In this document: positions 19,242 to 28,128 of the stretch, piece by piece | How positions within the stretch are numbered: position 1 is the stretch's first letter | Layout: every line of letters starts with the position of its first letter | Program-made: the position numbers and the translations under genes | Origin: a virus | Direction: 5' to 3' (one strand) | DNA: 34,950 bases | IMG/VR virus record: IMGVR_UViG_3300025120_000231 | Coordinates: 1-34,950 of that record | The notes under the pieces: generated by a model | Seen by the model: only the letters and a program-made list of their open reading frames with translations | Told to the model about the DNA's origin: nothing | Databases searched by the model: none

Positions 19242-21275
19242 TCAAATATTTGTTAAAGCATCTTTATTAAATACCGGCTGTACGTCTGCTTCTGTATTCA
19301 CTTGCACTGTATTCATTATTTTTTGCTGTAGATTAAAAATTAATTCAAAACACCTGTTTAGGGTACCAGTTAAGTTTTCTTCATTTCCATGAACATAAAG
19401 ATTTTCTATCTCTTGATTAAGTAATTGCTTAAAGTCGATTTCGTAGTTATAATCGTCTAACTCAAGTATATTATTAACAAATTTACCAGTAAATCTACCT
19501 ATTATGTTATTTTTAATAGCAATTGTATCATTAATAACTTTAAACAGCTCTGTATTAACAACAGAATTTTGTATAAAACTATCTGTATTCAAAGAAAATG
19601 CTGCACTACCGTAGTTATTGTAGTTAACATCTTTTATTACACGTTGATATGCATCTTGAGTAGGTTCATCAAAGAAAAATAACCTACCAGTTGTTAACAT
19701 AATAGCACGATCTGTAGAACTCACACCTGGAAAAATGGAGAATGATGTAATTTTATCATCTAAAAGACCATCAACAGCAGCTGTTGTTGGAATACTAACA
19801 GGTACAGCATTTGTCGCAGCACTAACATTTTCAATCTCTATCTCCACACCTACATTCCATATAAAATCAGCATTAGAATAATCTATATTAATAAAATTCC
19901 ATCTGTTATTGATAGTATTAACTTCTACTTCTTTATTTTCAAGGGCTACTTCTAGAGGTATTTCTTCTGTAGTTTCAGTAAAATCTAGTAAATATAAACG
20001 CTGCGTTCTAAACTTACCAATTATTTCAACTGGTCGAGTTTTAAATTTCTTATAAACAGTATTATCTGTACCAAAATACCAATAATTACTATCCGTACCA
20101 GAGAAGGTTAGTGAATTAATATTTTCATTTAACCCTAATGTATCATTTAAAGTAAACTTCTCACTAAAACGATAATTCTTACCACTAAATCTATATAAGA
20201 ATGGTGTTCTAACGGTTATTTGATTTGTAGTAATATCTCTATAAGTTATAACATAAAGCGAATTAAAGTCAGGATCAAATCCCATGGCTCCAAATGTCTC
20301 CTTGCCTAACTCAACAGATGTAATTCGAGTTATAAAGTTAAAATCACCATCAAAAATCTTAATATTTTTATTACCAGAATCAAAAACAGCTAATTCAGTA
20401 CCATTAGCTGCTAAGAAAGTAGGTTTATTAAATTTAGTTTGTCGTGTTGCTCCACCAAAACCACCAACTAACTCTATATAATTTCTCCGGAATCTTAAAG
20501 AACTATCATTATTACTATATCCAGCAATATCATACTTTAAAACTACATTATTACCAGTATCAGATATATATAAAAATTCTTTAGTAGAAGTGATACCTCC
20601 TAATTCATTAAAAGATAGGTCGTTATTTTGACTCTCATAACCTGTAGTATCTTCAACTACTGTAAGAGCATTATTATCCCCAGTTAAACAGAGTAAATTG
20701 GTTTTAGTTATTGCGAATAGTGAAAATTCACCACTAAGTGGTTCAAGATTAGTTTGTGCAGTAGCTGCTACTACGTTCCCAAATGCACTTAAATAATTAT
20801 TGTTTGCAAACCTACTATTAGCAGAGAAAGCAGGAGTTGAACTATCTGATATTCCTATTTCAAACTCAGTGGCAGATACTGATGATACAGATGCATATCG
20901 TAAACTAGTTGCGAAAGGTAGCTTATTTGATGGTATAAACAATTTTGAATATACGTATGTATTATTCTCTCTTAACCTTTCTAACTTATATTTAAATAAA
21001 TCATAGTTAAAATTATCATTTAAAGCAAATAAACACTTATCAAGAGTATTAGGCAGTGCTAGATTAAGATCATCGACTACCCTATCCCTAAAATAACTTG
21101 TATAAAACTGATCTGTTCTATACGTTCCTTTTGGTGTAAGTGTTTTACCTGTACTTACTTCTTTAGCTTCACCATTAACTGTTTCAGCAAAACCATAGAA
21201 ATCACTACCGGTTAATGTAAACATATCACCTGAAGTATAAATCTTTTTGTAACTATAATAATTAGGAATTGCCAT
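19242..21275 (-). CDS. Baseplate/tail structural protein with NHL-type propeller
   Basis: I use the ATG at 21275 (MAIPNYYSYKK, 677 aa) and not the TTG at 21281; it overlaps the preceding gene by 14 nt. The middle of the protein holds NHL-like blades: GGITSTKEFLYISDTGNNVVLKYD, then FNKPTFLAANGTELAVFDSGNKNIKIFD, then FGAMGFDPDFNSLYVITYRD. The rest is beta-rich, with an acidic helical C-terminus. NHL propellers bind proteins or carbohydrates. With the large neighbours it would build the outer baseplate or fibre hub. No T4 homologue is recognisable. Confidence 0.8.
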   Translation of the reverse strand: MAIPNYYSYKKIYTSGDMFTLTGSDFYGFAETVNGEAKEVSTGKTLTPKGTYRTDQFYTSYFRDRVVDDLNLALPNTLDKCLFALNDNFNYDLFKYKLERLRENNTYVYSKLFIPSNKLPFATSLRYASVSSVSATEFEIGISDSSTPAFSANSRFANNNYLSAFGNVVAATAQTNLEPLSGEFSLFAITKTNLLCLTGDNNALTVVEDTTGYESQNNDLSFNELGGITSTKEFLYISDTGNNVVLKYDIAGYSNNDSSLRFRRNYIELVGGFGGATRQTKFNKPTFLAANGTELAVFDSGNKNIKIFDGDFNFITRITSVELGKETFGAMGFDPDFNSLYVITYRDITTNQITVRTPFLYRFSGKNYRFSEKFTLNDTLGLNENINSLTFSGTDSNYWYFGTDNTVYKKFKTRPVEIIGKFRTQRLYLLDFTETTEEIPLEVALENKEVEVNTINNRWNFINIDYSNADFIWNVGVEIEIENVSAATNAVPVSIPTTAAVDGLLDDKITSFSIFPGVSSTDRAIMLTTGRLFFFDEPTQDAYQRVIKDVNYNNYGSAAFSLNTDSFIQNSVVNTELFKVINDTIAIKNNIIGRFTGKFVNNILELDDYNYEIDFKQLLNQEIENLYVHGNEENLTGTLNRCFELIFNLQQKIMNTVQVNTEADVQPVFNKDALTNI

Positions 21276-24200
21276 GATCAATGAATGTTATGTTATTAAT
21301 TTTAGTACCTACCGGTAAAAACTGCTTAGCCTCTGCTAATATACTAGTTTTAATCTGATCCTGTACAACAGAGCTTGCAAGGTTAAGATCTCGTACAACA
21401 ATATCAATTAAGTTAGAAGAATTATTTCTGTTAAACTTAAAGAACTGCTGTATTTCTGTTTTTGATGTTCGTTGACCACCAGGTAAAGATAATGTAATAT
21501 CATCAATACTTTTTGTTGAAAGGTATATTGCAAATACCTCTTCTGTGCTAATAGCCCTATCGTAGATAAATGGATTACGTACTATTAAATCTTTAGAGTA
21601 ATAATATTTAGGTTGCCTCAAGTATGTAGCAAGATCAAGATTACTCTGGAAACCAGTTGATCCTATAAAGAACTGATCAGAGAAAATATCTTGAATTAAA
21701 TACTTTCCTGGTTGAAAGGTTTGATTTTCATATAGATCTCCGTTTATATATAGAGTAGAATTACCTTGTAGACTATCAAGCCTATACGTGAAGTTATAAA
21801 ATCCTGGCTCGAAAGAGCTTGGTTGGAAAGATATGGTCTGATTTAAAACATCTTCTGTATCTAGATAATTTCTTAAACTTAATTTAAAGTCTATAGATGT
21901 ATTATCGTAAATTCGGTTAATAGCATTATAATTAGTAAGATTATTTTGACTTGTATTATCACATAGATAAACACCTGATAGAGCTGTAGCTGTTAATGTA
22001 GGAAACAACCCTTTTGCTAAATACATGTTTTTATCACTTCCTTCAGCAAGAATTACTGGGTATTGATATTGAATACCTTCAATATATTCATTAACCCAAT
22101 CAATAGATGTGAATGCACCACCAGATAATGAAAACGTAGTATCATTAAAAGGTATTGGTATATTAATATCACCTATACTACCAGATAGCAAAAATACAGC
22201 GCTAGTGTTATGTATAAAATATTTATCCGTAGTTAAAGTTACAATTGTATCATTTAAAATATTAAAGTCAACGATTTGGTCATTTGACTTAAGAAACGAT
22301 TGTGGTCCAAAGTCTATATTATGCTTAACTATAAAATTACTTACTTTGTAGAAGAATGTATTATCATTTTCCCATTTAGTTTTTGAACCTGGCAACTTAT
22401 AAATTGTATCATTGTAATCTACTACATTATCGTACAAACACATCTCATCCTTGTAAACATCAAACTCTGTAGAAGAGAGAGCAGATACAGACATAGTGTT
22501 AATATTCATCCGGGTAGTCTTTTGATCAGAAGATATAAAGTCAATATGATCATGCTCCATATGTGTACCATAGTAATCTAAAATCCCAGAACCACATTCA
22601 AGCTTAATCTTGTTACCTTGGGTATTTACCTTATAGTATATATTACCAGCAGTTGCAACAATATAATCATCTAATGCACTTCTCTTAAAAACATGTTTAA
22701 TTTTTGTTTTAAATACTACTTTGTTAAGCAATACAAAGTCGGTATTGTATATATAGAGAGTATAATCCCCAACAACATGTATAAATGGCGTTACCGTTTG
22801 ATCTTGGAAAATACCAAATCCTCTGTTAGTGTTATTACCAATTAACTCAAAACCATAATTAACCTCAGGGTCAAGATACATATCAAAGTTCAAGGTAAAT
22901 GATTTAGAGTCATTAATTGCATCTTGAACGTCAAAACTGGTATAATTACTACCATTGAAAGTTAATTCTTTGCCGGTATAATCTACACAAATATTTTCCG
23001 TTTCACCTCTTACAATTTTAGAGGTTATATAACTATCATATGATGATATTAAAGGAGCAGACGAATCAATAATTTCTGTAATATCTGCATTACCAATACG
23101 CTGATACTTAATATCAATATTAGGTTCGATGGCTGCATCACTCTTTTTATCAAAAAATTTCTCTCTTGCTATTACAGCATCTGTGACTGATAGATCAACA
23201 CCATCAACACTATCATTTAAAGCTGGCGCATAACGAGATGAGCTTGAAAGAGCTGCAGTCTTGGTAATTTTATCTGGGTAGTAGTACCTATCAACCCATA
23301 TACCAGTTTCTTCTAAAGAACTACCAGATAACCAAGTGCAAAGATATCTACCATTATCATATTGAGTAGAATTTATCCGTTTTATAAAAATTTTATCAGC
23401 TAGCTGTGGTGTCGGTCCAGCAAAAGCACCATTATTTACAAATGTAGTATCATTTATATTTAATTTTGAATATGGGTATATTGAAGAAGGTGCTTGAAAA
23501 AAGGTATCTGTACCATTGGTGATAAATACATCTTTATTGTAAAATGTATAGTTGAGTATAGGGTTGGTTAAGCCACCCTCTTGATCGTTACCTAAATAGA
23601 GGTTATTATAGTCGCGATTTTCATAGCCAGGTAATCCATATGGTGTATCAATTAAGTTACTACCACGTTTAATGAAGTTAAATTCAGATCTATTAGTATC
23701 TAGAGCAAAGTAATTAATAGGCATCTTATCACTAGATATTGTATTATAATTTGTGATAAACATATATTGACCATTATCATTAAATGAGCTTCTTTGAGTG
23801 TTAAGAGTTAAATTAGATGCATTTTTTGAACTATATGAAATAAAGCTATTATTAAGAAACTGCTTATTAGTATCAAGATTATAGTCAATATTAATTAGAT
23901 TATTAAAATCTCTATTTAAACCAGATGGTTGTAGAGGGGCCATTATAGGTACTATACCTGTAGGTATAGAACTTAGCGTAAAGATAGTAAGAGTTGTACC
24001 AATAGTTTTAAATAGCTGTAGGTAACCATCATCGTCTAAATTATATCGAAAAACATCATTTCGCTCTTGCGATATATTCTTGTAATTATCTGTATTTTGA
24101 TAGAAAACAAACTCTCCTCCTGATAAAGACACTCCAGTGTAATTAAGGTAAAAATCAAATATACCGTTATTATGTTTAATTCTTAATAAATTATTATTAA

Positions 24201-24618
24201 GTGCTTCTATTTCGAAAAAGTAATTATTACTAAACGCATTTATAGCATTTAAAGTACGTACACCTAAGGGTTTTTGTTGATTAGTTGCAACTTCACCATC
24301 GGAATTAAAAATATACAGATATTGATCTAGATCACCTAAAGCTCGTTGGAACCCTAATTTAGTAACAAATGATGTACTCTCGTCCCCCGCTATACTAGAT
24401 AATTGTAGAAAGTCAGAAAGTTTACTTTTGTTAGTAATATGAAAAGATGTATAATTATTGATCTTACTATCTTTTGCACCTGATAAAGCTGTAATATTAT
24501 TTACTTGAAATCCTTGCTCTAAAACACTATGATACTGATCAAGTGTGACAAATCTATCGTCATATTCCCCAGTTGGGAAAGAGATTGAACTAACAGATTT
24601 TGTATATGAAGAACTCAT
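21262..24618 (-). CDS. Large structural protein with LamG-like lectin domains
   Basis: At 1118 aa it is the largest protein in the window. Two concanavalin/LamG-like regions are visible: one in the middle (SKSFTLNFDMYLDPEVNYGFEL onwards) and one near the C-terminus, with FYNFTYRLDSLQGNSTLYINGDL followed by FFIGSTGF and NPFIYDRAISTEEVFAIY, a typical LamG closing pattern. Such folds bind glycans. The final 80 residues (NSSNLIDIVVRDLNLASSV and beyond) are helical, ending in a possible attachment segment. It is transcribed from a late promoter 6 nt upstream. A virion structural and glycan-binding role is inferred. Confidence 0.8.
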   Translation of the reverse strand: MSSSYTKSVSSISFPTGEYDDRFVTLDQYHSVLEQGFQVNNITALSGAKDSKINNYTSFHITNKSKLSDFLQLSSIAGDESTSFVTKLGFQRALGDLDQYLYIFNSDGEVATNQQKPLGVRTLNAINAFSNNYFFEIEALNNNLLRIKHNNGIFDFYLNYTGVSLSGGEFVFYQNTDNYKNISQERNDVFRYNLDDDGYLQLFKTIGTTLTIFTLSSIPTGIVPIMAPLQPSGLNRDFNNLINIDYNLDTNKQFLNNSFISYSSKNASNLTLNTQRSSFNDNGQYMFITNYNTISSDKMPINYFALDTNRSEFNFIKRGSNLIDTPYGLPGYENRDYNNLYLGNDQEGGLTNPILNYTFYNKDVFITNGTDTFFQAPSSIYPYSKLNINDTTFVNNGAFAGPTPQLADKIFIKRINSTQYDNGRYLCTWLSGSSLEETGIWVDRYYYPDKITKTAALSSSSRYAPALNDSVDGVDLSVTDAVIAREKFFDKKSDAAIEPNIDIKYQRIGNADITEIIDSSAPLISSYDSYITSKIVRGETENICVDYTGKELTFNGSNYTSFDVQDAINDSKSFTLNFDMYLDPEVNYGFELIGNNTNRGFGIFQDQTVTPFIHVVGDYTLYIYNTDFVLLNKVVFKTKIKHVFKRSALDDYIVATAGNIYYKVNTQGNKIKLECGSGILDYYGTHMEHDHIDFISSDQKTTRMNINTMSVSALSSTEFDVYKDEMCLYDNVVDYNDTIYKLPGSKTKWENDNTFFYKVSNFIVKHNIDFGPQSFLKSNDQIVDFNILNDTIVTLTTDKYFIHNTSAVFLLSGSIGDINIPIPFNDTTFSLSGGAFTSIDWVNEYIEGIQYQYPVILAEGSDKNMYLAKGLFPTLTATALSGVYLCDNTSQNNLTNYNAINRIYDNTSIDFKLSLRNYLDTEDVLNQTISFQPSSFEPGFYNFTYRLDSLQGNSTLYINGDLYENQTFQPGKYLIQDIFSDQFFIGSTGFQSNLDLATYLRQPKYYYSKDLIVRNPFIYDRAISTEEVFAIYLSTKSIDDITLSLPGGQRTSKTEIQQFFKFNRNNSSNLIDIVVRDLNLASSVVQDQIKTSILAEAKQFLPVGTKINNITFIDHGNS

Positions 24619-24624
24619 TATACT

Positions 24625-24630
24625 TATTTA
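24625..24630 (-). promoter_or_regulatory. Late promoter core (AGATTAAATA type)
   Basis: On the minus strand AGATTAAATA ends 6 nt before the ATG at 24618. Confidence 0.6.
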
Positions 24631-24652
24631 ATCTGGAAGCTAGTTGTTGCAA

Positions 24653-25192
24653 TCAATCTTTATCGAAGAATGTAGTATAGGTCCTCTTATTAAATCTAGA
24701 TTGTAAATTAGCAATAGTATTTGATGCAGATGTACCTACCATTTGAGTGTTCAAGATACCTAATTTTTCAATGCTATCATAGTATGACTCTCTCAATAAT
24801 CTAATTGGTTGAAAAACATTCGCGAAAAAGCCATCATTAAAGTATATAAGAAATTGTACGCTTAGGCTAGTTACTTGAGAACTTAGAGAAGGTATATATG
24901 TATGACCATATTCCTCTAAAACACTACCACCAATTTTGCCATACAGAACTTCATTAAGAATTGATTGTTCTCTATAATCATAAACTACATCTCTTTGATA
25001 GTACTCAATATTACTGTTATCACCCCAGTTGATATCTAACGTAAGAGCTTTACTTTTTGATTCATCAATACCTGTAAGTACAAACATAATAGATGGGGCT
25101 CCTTTAAAAGTAACCTCAGGTAACGTTGCAGATATTGATGATTGAAGCGCTGTACCACTTAAAGCAGGTAGTTGGATAAAAATATTTGACAT
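24653..25192 (-). CDS. 179-aa structural protein with PKD-like fold
   Basis: The protein contains LDINWGDNS at about 52-60 and EEYGHTYIP at 93-101, the WGD and HTY pair that frames PKD-type beta-sandwich domains. A helical C-terminus follows (SNTIANLQSRFNKRTYTTFFDKD). Its ATG overlaps the previous stop (TAATG), so it is translationally coupled to the 973-aa protein. A minor baseplate or fibre-hub part is likely. Confidence 0.7.
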   Translation of the reverse strand: MSNIFIQLPALSGTALQSSISATLPEVTFKGAPSIMFVLTGIDESKSKALTLDINWGDNSNIEYYQRDVVYDYREQSILNEVLYGKIGGSVLEEYGHTYIPSLSSQVTSLSVQFLIYFNDGFFANVFQPIRLLRESYYDSIEKLGILNTQMVGTSASNTIANLQSRFNKRTYTTFFDKD

Positions 25193-28113
25193 TAGATTGT
25201 AACAGTAAAGTTGTTAGTATTGCGTGTGAACGAACCAGAGTTGGCTGATATGGAACCAAACATTGAACTTAATCCAAATGTAGTCGATCTTAATATTTCC
25301 TCTTCATCTTCATATTTATATATACTCTGTAGAGTGAAATCATTATTTACTTGTCTAAATGAAACGTCAATAAAATGTGACATGTCATTAGGATCATTTA
25401 CAATATACGTTAGCTTAAATATATCATTTCGTTTATTATATGCTATCTTCGGTGTATGAACCTCTTCAATTGTATAGTTTCTCGTAGCACTTACACCTAA
25501 ACTCAAAGCAGAAGTATTAACATCAAATACACTAAGAGTAGTAGATGCTGTATCAGCTGGATACACCTTATTTACATGATTATCTAGTATAGAGTATTCA
25601 TAAATCTCTGGATAAACTGTTAAATAATTTCTTGGAGAAACATCACAATCATTAGCACCAATAGTTTGAAATCTTGCAAAATATACTTTACCGGTACCCT
25701 CAACGTAGAATCTATTTGAGAACGTTTCTGCTCCTATAGAGCTATTAACGCTATATAATGTGTTGACTGTACTAGGCTTAGTAAACTCTGCATCTTTATA
25801 TTCAATCTTATCTATTAGTAAGTTAGATTTAGTTTCTAAGAAAATAGTATTCTGTATAATATCGAAATCTATTAAAGCTAGATTTAAATCTGTTTGAATA
25901 CTAGTTGAATACTTTTGAAGTATGTTTGAAAGTGCAGTAGAGAGTGGTTGAGAATCAGAATATGAACCATTCTTTACATATAATCTACCATCCAAGGCTT
26001 TACGCTCTTCAGTAGTAAGAGTTAGATCTTGAGAAGATAATGTTGATAATACAGTAGCACCACGAGAGTCAGGATTATCAAGATATCGATAATTATCTGA
26101 ATAAATAAAATCGTTAGGTAGATTTACTTCGTCAGTAAATAAGCCACCGTCATAATTAGTATAAGGGCTTCCAGCTGAAAGATAATTACGAACATCTGTT
26201 GCGAACTCTAATATGCTAAGATCAGTTATAATATTAAATTCATCTTCGGTAATAATATTCATATCTACAGCAGATAGTATAGCTTGCTCTACCGCAAAAG
26301 TACCTTCTGCAAGAACGGTGTAGTAGTAATTTAAAGGGGATGGAAATCCAGGTCCTATTCCGGATAATGGGTTAGGTAACTCACTACCATCAAAGAAAGT
26401 AAATGCTCCACCATCACGCCAGAACGGTTTAAGATTTCTAGTCTTCTTAATGAGATCTTGGTATGGTGAAAATTCTCTAAAGTATAATGTTAAAAAGGTA
26501 TTCAGTTGTGACATACCATTTGTATTAGCCGTTAATCCTGATCTAATAGTATTACCATTAACGCTAGCTGTACTATAATCAAAATTATAACCCTCGTTTC
26601 TATCCCAGAATGTATGACCATCTAATAGCAGATTTTTAATATAGTCTTGATCAGATATTCTCGGCTGTAAGGGTGTATATTTAAGTAAAGCGTATTCGTT
26701 ACCAAATATATCTGTTTGATATTTATCAATAACCCCTTGATCAAAAAGATCAGTAAAGTTTAGCTTATAACTAATATTATTTAGCTCTTTTAACTGAGTA
26801 CTATTACGCTCTTTTGTAGTATATGATTCAAAGGTAGTTACTTTATTAGTAATTTTTGGATCACCTGAAGCTACACCACTTGAAACGTTTCGTACATTAT
26901 CCCGGTAATCAAACTTATAGTATATAGGATAGCTACTTACTGGGTTAACTGATACATTACCATACTTATTAGGATCTGGAAAAATAACAAATTCATTACT
27001 TAAAGCAGAGAGGTTAATTGAATAGGTATATGTTTCAGCTTGTAGTTTAAATAAGCCAATATTATCAGGTTTAAAGTTCAAACCTATATCTCTTAATAAC
27101 TTAACATCATTTGATTCTACTTGTGCTGCATCTGCACCTTGTAAATTTAATGCATTAGAAGTTGGATTATCAGCAGTAATTAACAATCCAGATGTTGGTG
27201 GTATAGTGGTTGCATCTACATAATAGATATCAGTACCTAAGTACTTTTTAATTAATGAGCGTTTAAGACTATAGACATCGGCTAGACTAAGACCACCAGA
27301 TTTATACGCATTAGATACTTGTACAAGATCATTATCCGGATCGCATATAGCGTCAAACTCTTCTGGAGTGATAACCGGAGGATTAATCTTAAAGTTTCTA
27401 ATAGCACCTATAAAGTTTTCTTGACCAGTAATAGCTTCAACTGCAAGAGGATCTAAATAATACTTTTTATCAATATTATTAATATTATTAGCTTCACCGT
27501 CAGATGGTAAATCAAAATAAGTACCATACACATCAACAAATTCTTCTATCTCTATACCTAAACCACTTACCGAAGCAGCGATAGTTGCTGTTTGTGCTTC
27601 TTTAGAATCCTCTGCAGTAAATATAAAATTATAAATATTATCAAAAATTGCTTTCTCAACACCTGTTGTGCTCCCTTTAAGTTTATTTCTATCGATAACA
27701 TACTTACCTTCATCTCTCCTTTTCTTATAAAAGAGTGCAATATCTTTTAGCCTATTTGCAAAGAACGGGATAGCTATGTCAAGATCAGCTGAATTATTAA
27801 AGTCTATATTCTCGAGAAATCTTTTCTCACTCTCAGTCGTATAGCTAATAACAATTTCTTTAATAAATTGCTGGTAATAATCTTTAAATTGTGTTTTTTG
27901 TTCTTCTTCTGATATATCTTGAAGTGAATACCAGTTTTGAAGGTAAGAGCTATAGAAAGAGCTATATTCTTCCGGTGAATAATCTGCTTGTGTATAATTT
28001 ATAAAGTCTAGAAAGGAGAACGGGGTAATATTATCTCTATAATCGTCATTCTCAATTTTTGAGTTTGTGATAGAGTAGTTAACTACAACTGTTCTGAGTG
28101 ATTGGTTAGACAT
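25192..28113 (-). CDS. Large virion structural protein, hypothetical
   Basis: The 973-aa protein has no domain I can name. The N-terminal third is helical and charged (YSPEEYSSFYSSYLQNWYSLQDISEEEQKTQF), the middle mixed, and the last third beta-rich (AETFSNRFYVEGTGKVYFARF). Position and size fit the large baseplate-wedge or peripheral baseplate proteins that follow gp25 and gp6 in marine T4-like phages, the place occupied by gp7, gp8 and gp10 in T4. Equivalence to any one of these is not established. A TAAATA lies 9 nt before its ATG. Confidence 0.75.
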   Translation of the reverse strand: MSNQSLRTVVVNYSITNSKIENDDYRDNITPFSFLDFINYTQADYSPEEYSSFYSSYLQNWYSLQDISEEEQKTQFKDYYQQFIKEIVISYTTESEKRFLENIDFNNSADLDIAIPFFANRLKDIALFYKKRRDEGKYVIDRNKLKGSTTGVEKAIFDNIYNFIFTAEDSKEAQTATIAASVSGLGIEIEEFVDVYGTYFDLPSDGEANNINNIDKKYYLDPLAVEAITGQENFIGAIRNFKINPPVITPEEFDAICDPDNDLVQVSNAYKSGGLSLADVYSLKRSLIKKYLGTDIYYVDATTIPPTSGLLITADNPTSNALNLQGADAAQVESNDVKLLRDIGLNFKPDNIGLFKLQAETYTYSINLSALSNEFVIFPDPNKYGNVSVNPVSSYPIYYKFDYRDNVRNVSSGVASGDPKITNKVTTFESYTTKERNSTQLKELNNISYKLNFTDLFDQGVIDKYQTDIFGNEYALLKYTPLQPRISDQDYIKNLLLDGHTFWDRNEGYNFDYSTASVNGNTIRSGLTANTNGMSQLNTFLTLYFREFSPYQDLIKKTRNLKPFWRDGGAFTFFDGSELPNPLSGIGPGFPSPLNYYYTVLAEGTFAVEQAILSAVDMNIITEDEFNIITDLSILEFATDVRNYLSAGSPYTNYDGGLFTDEVNLPNDFIYSDNYRYLDNPDSRGATVLSTLSSQDLTLTTEERKALDGRLYVKNGSYSDSQPLSTALSNILQKYSTSIQTDLNLALIDFDIIQNTIFLETKSNLLIDKIEYKDAEFTKPSTVNTLYSVNSSIGAETFSNRFYVEGTGKVYFARFQTIGANDCDVSPRNYLTVYPEIYEYSILDNHVNKVYPADTASTTLSVFDVNTSALSLGVSATRNYTIEEVHTPKIAYNKRNDIFKLTYIVNDPNDMSHFIDVSFRQVNNDFTLQSIYKYEDEEEILRSTTFGLSSMFGSISANSGSFTRNTNNFTVTI

Positions 28114-28122
28114 CGATATAAA

Positions 28123-28128
28123 TATTTA
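28123..28128 (-). promoter_or_regulatory. Late promoter core
   Basis: TAAATA on the minus strand ends 9 nt before the ATG at 28113. Its first three bases are the TAA stop of the upstream 749-aa gene. Confidence 0.6.
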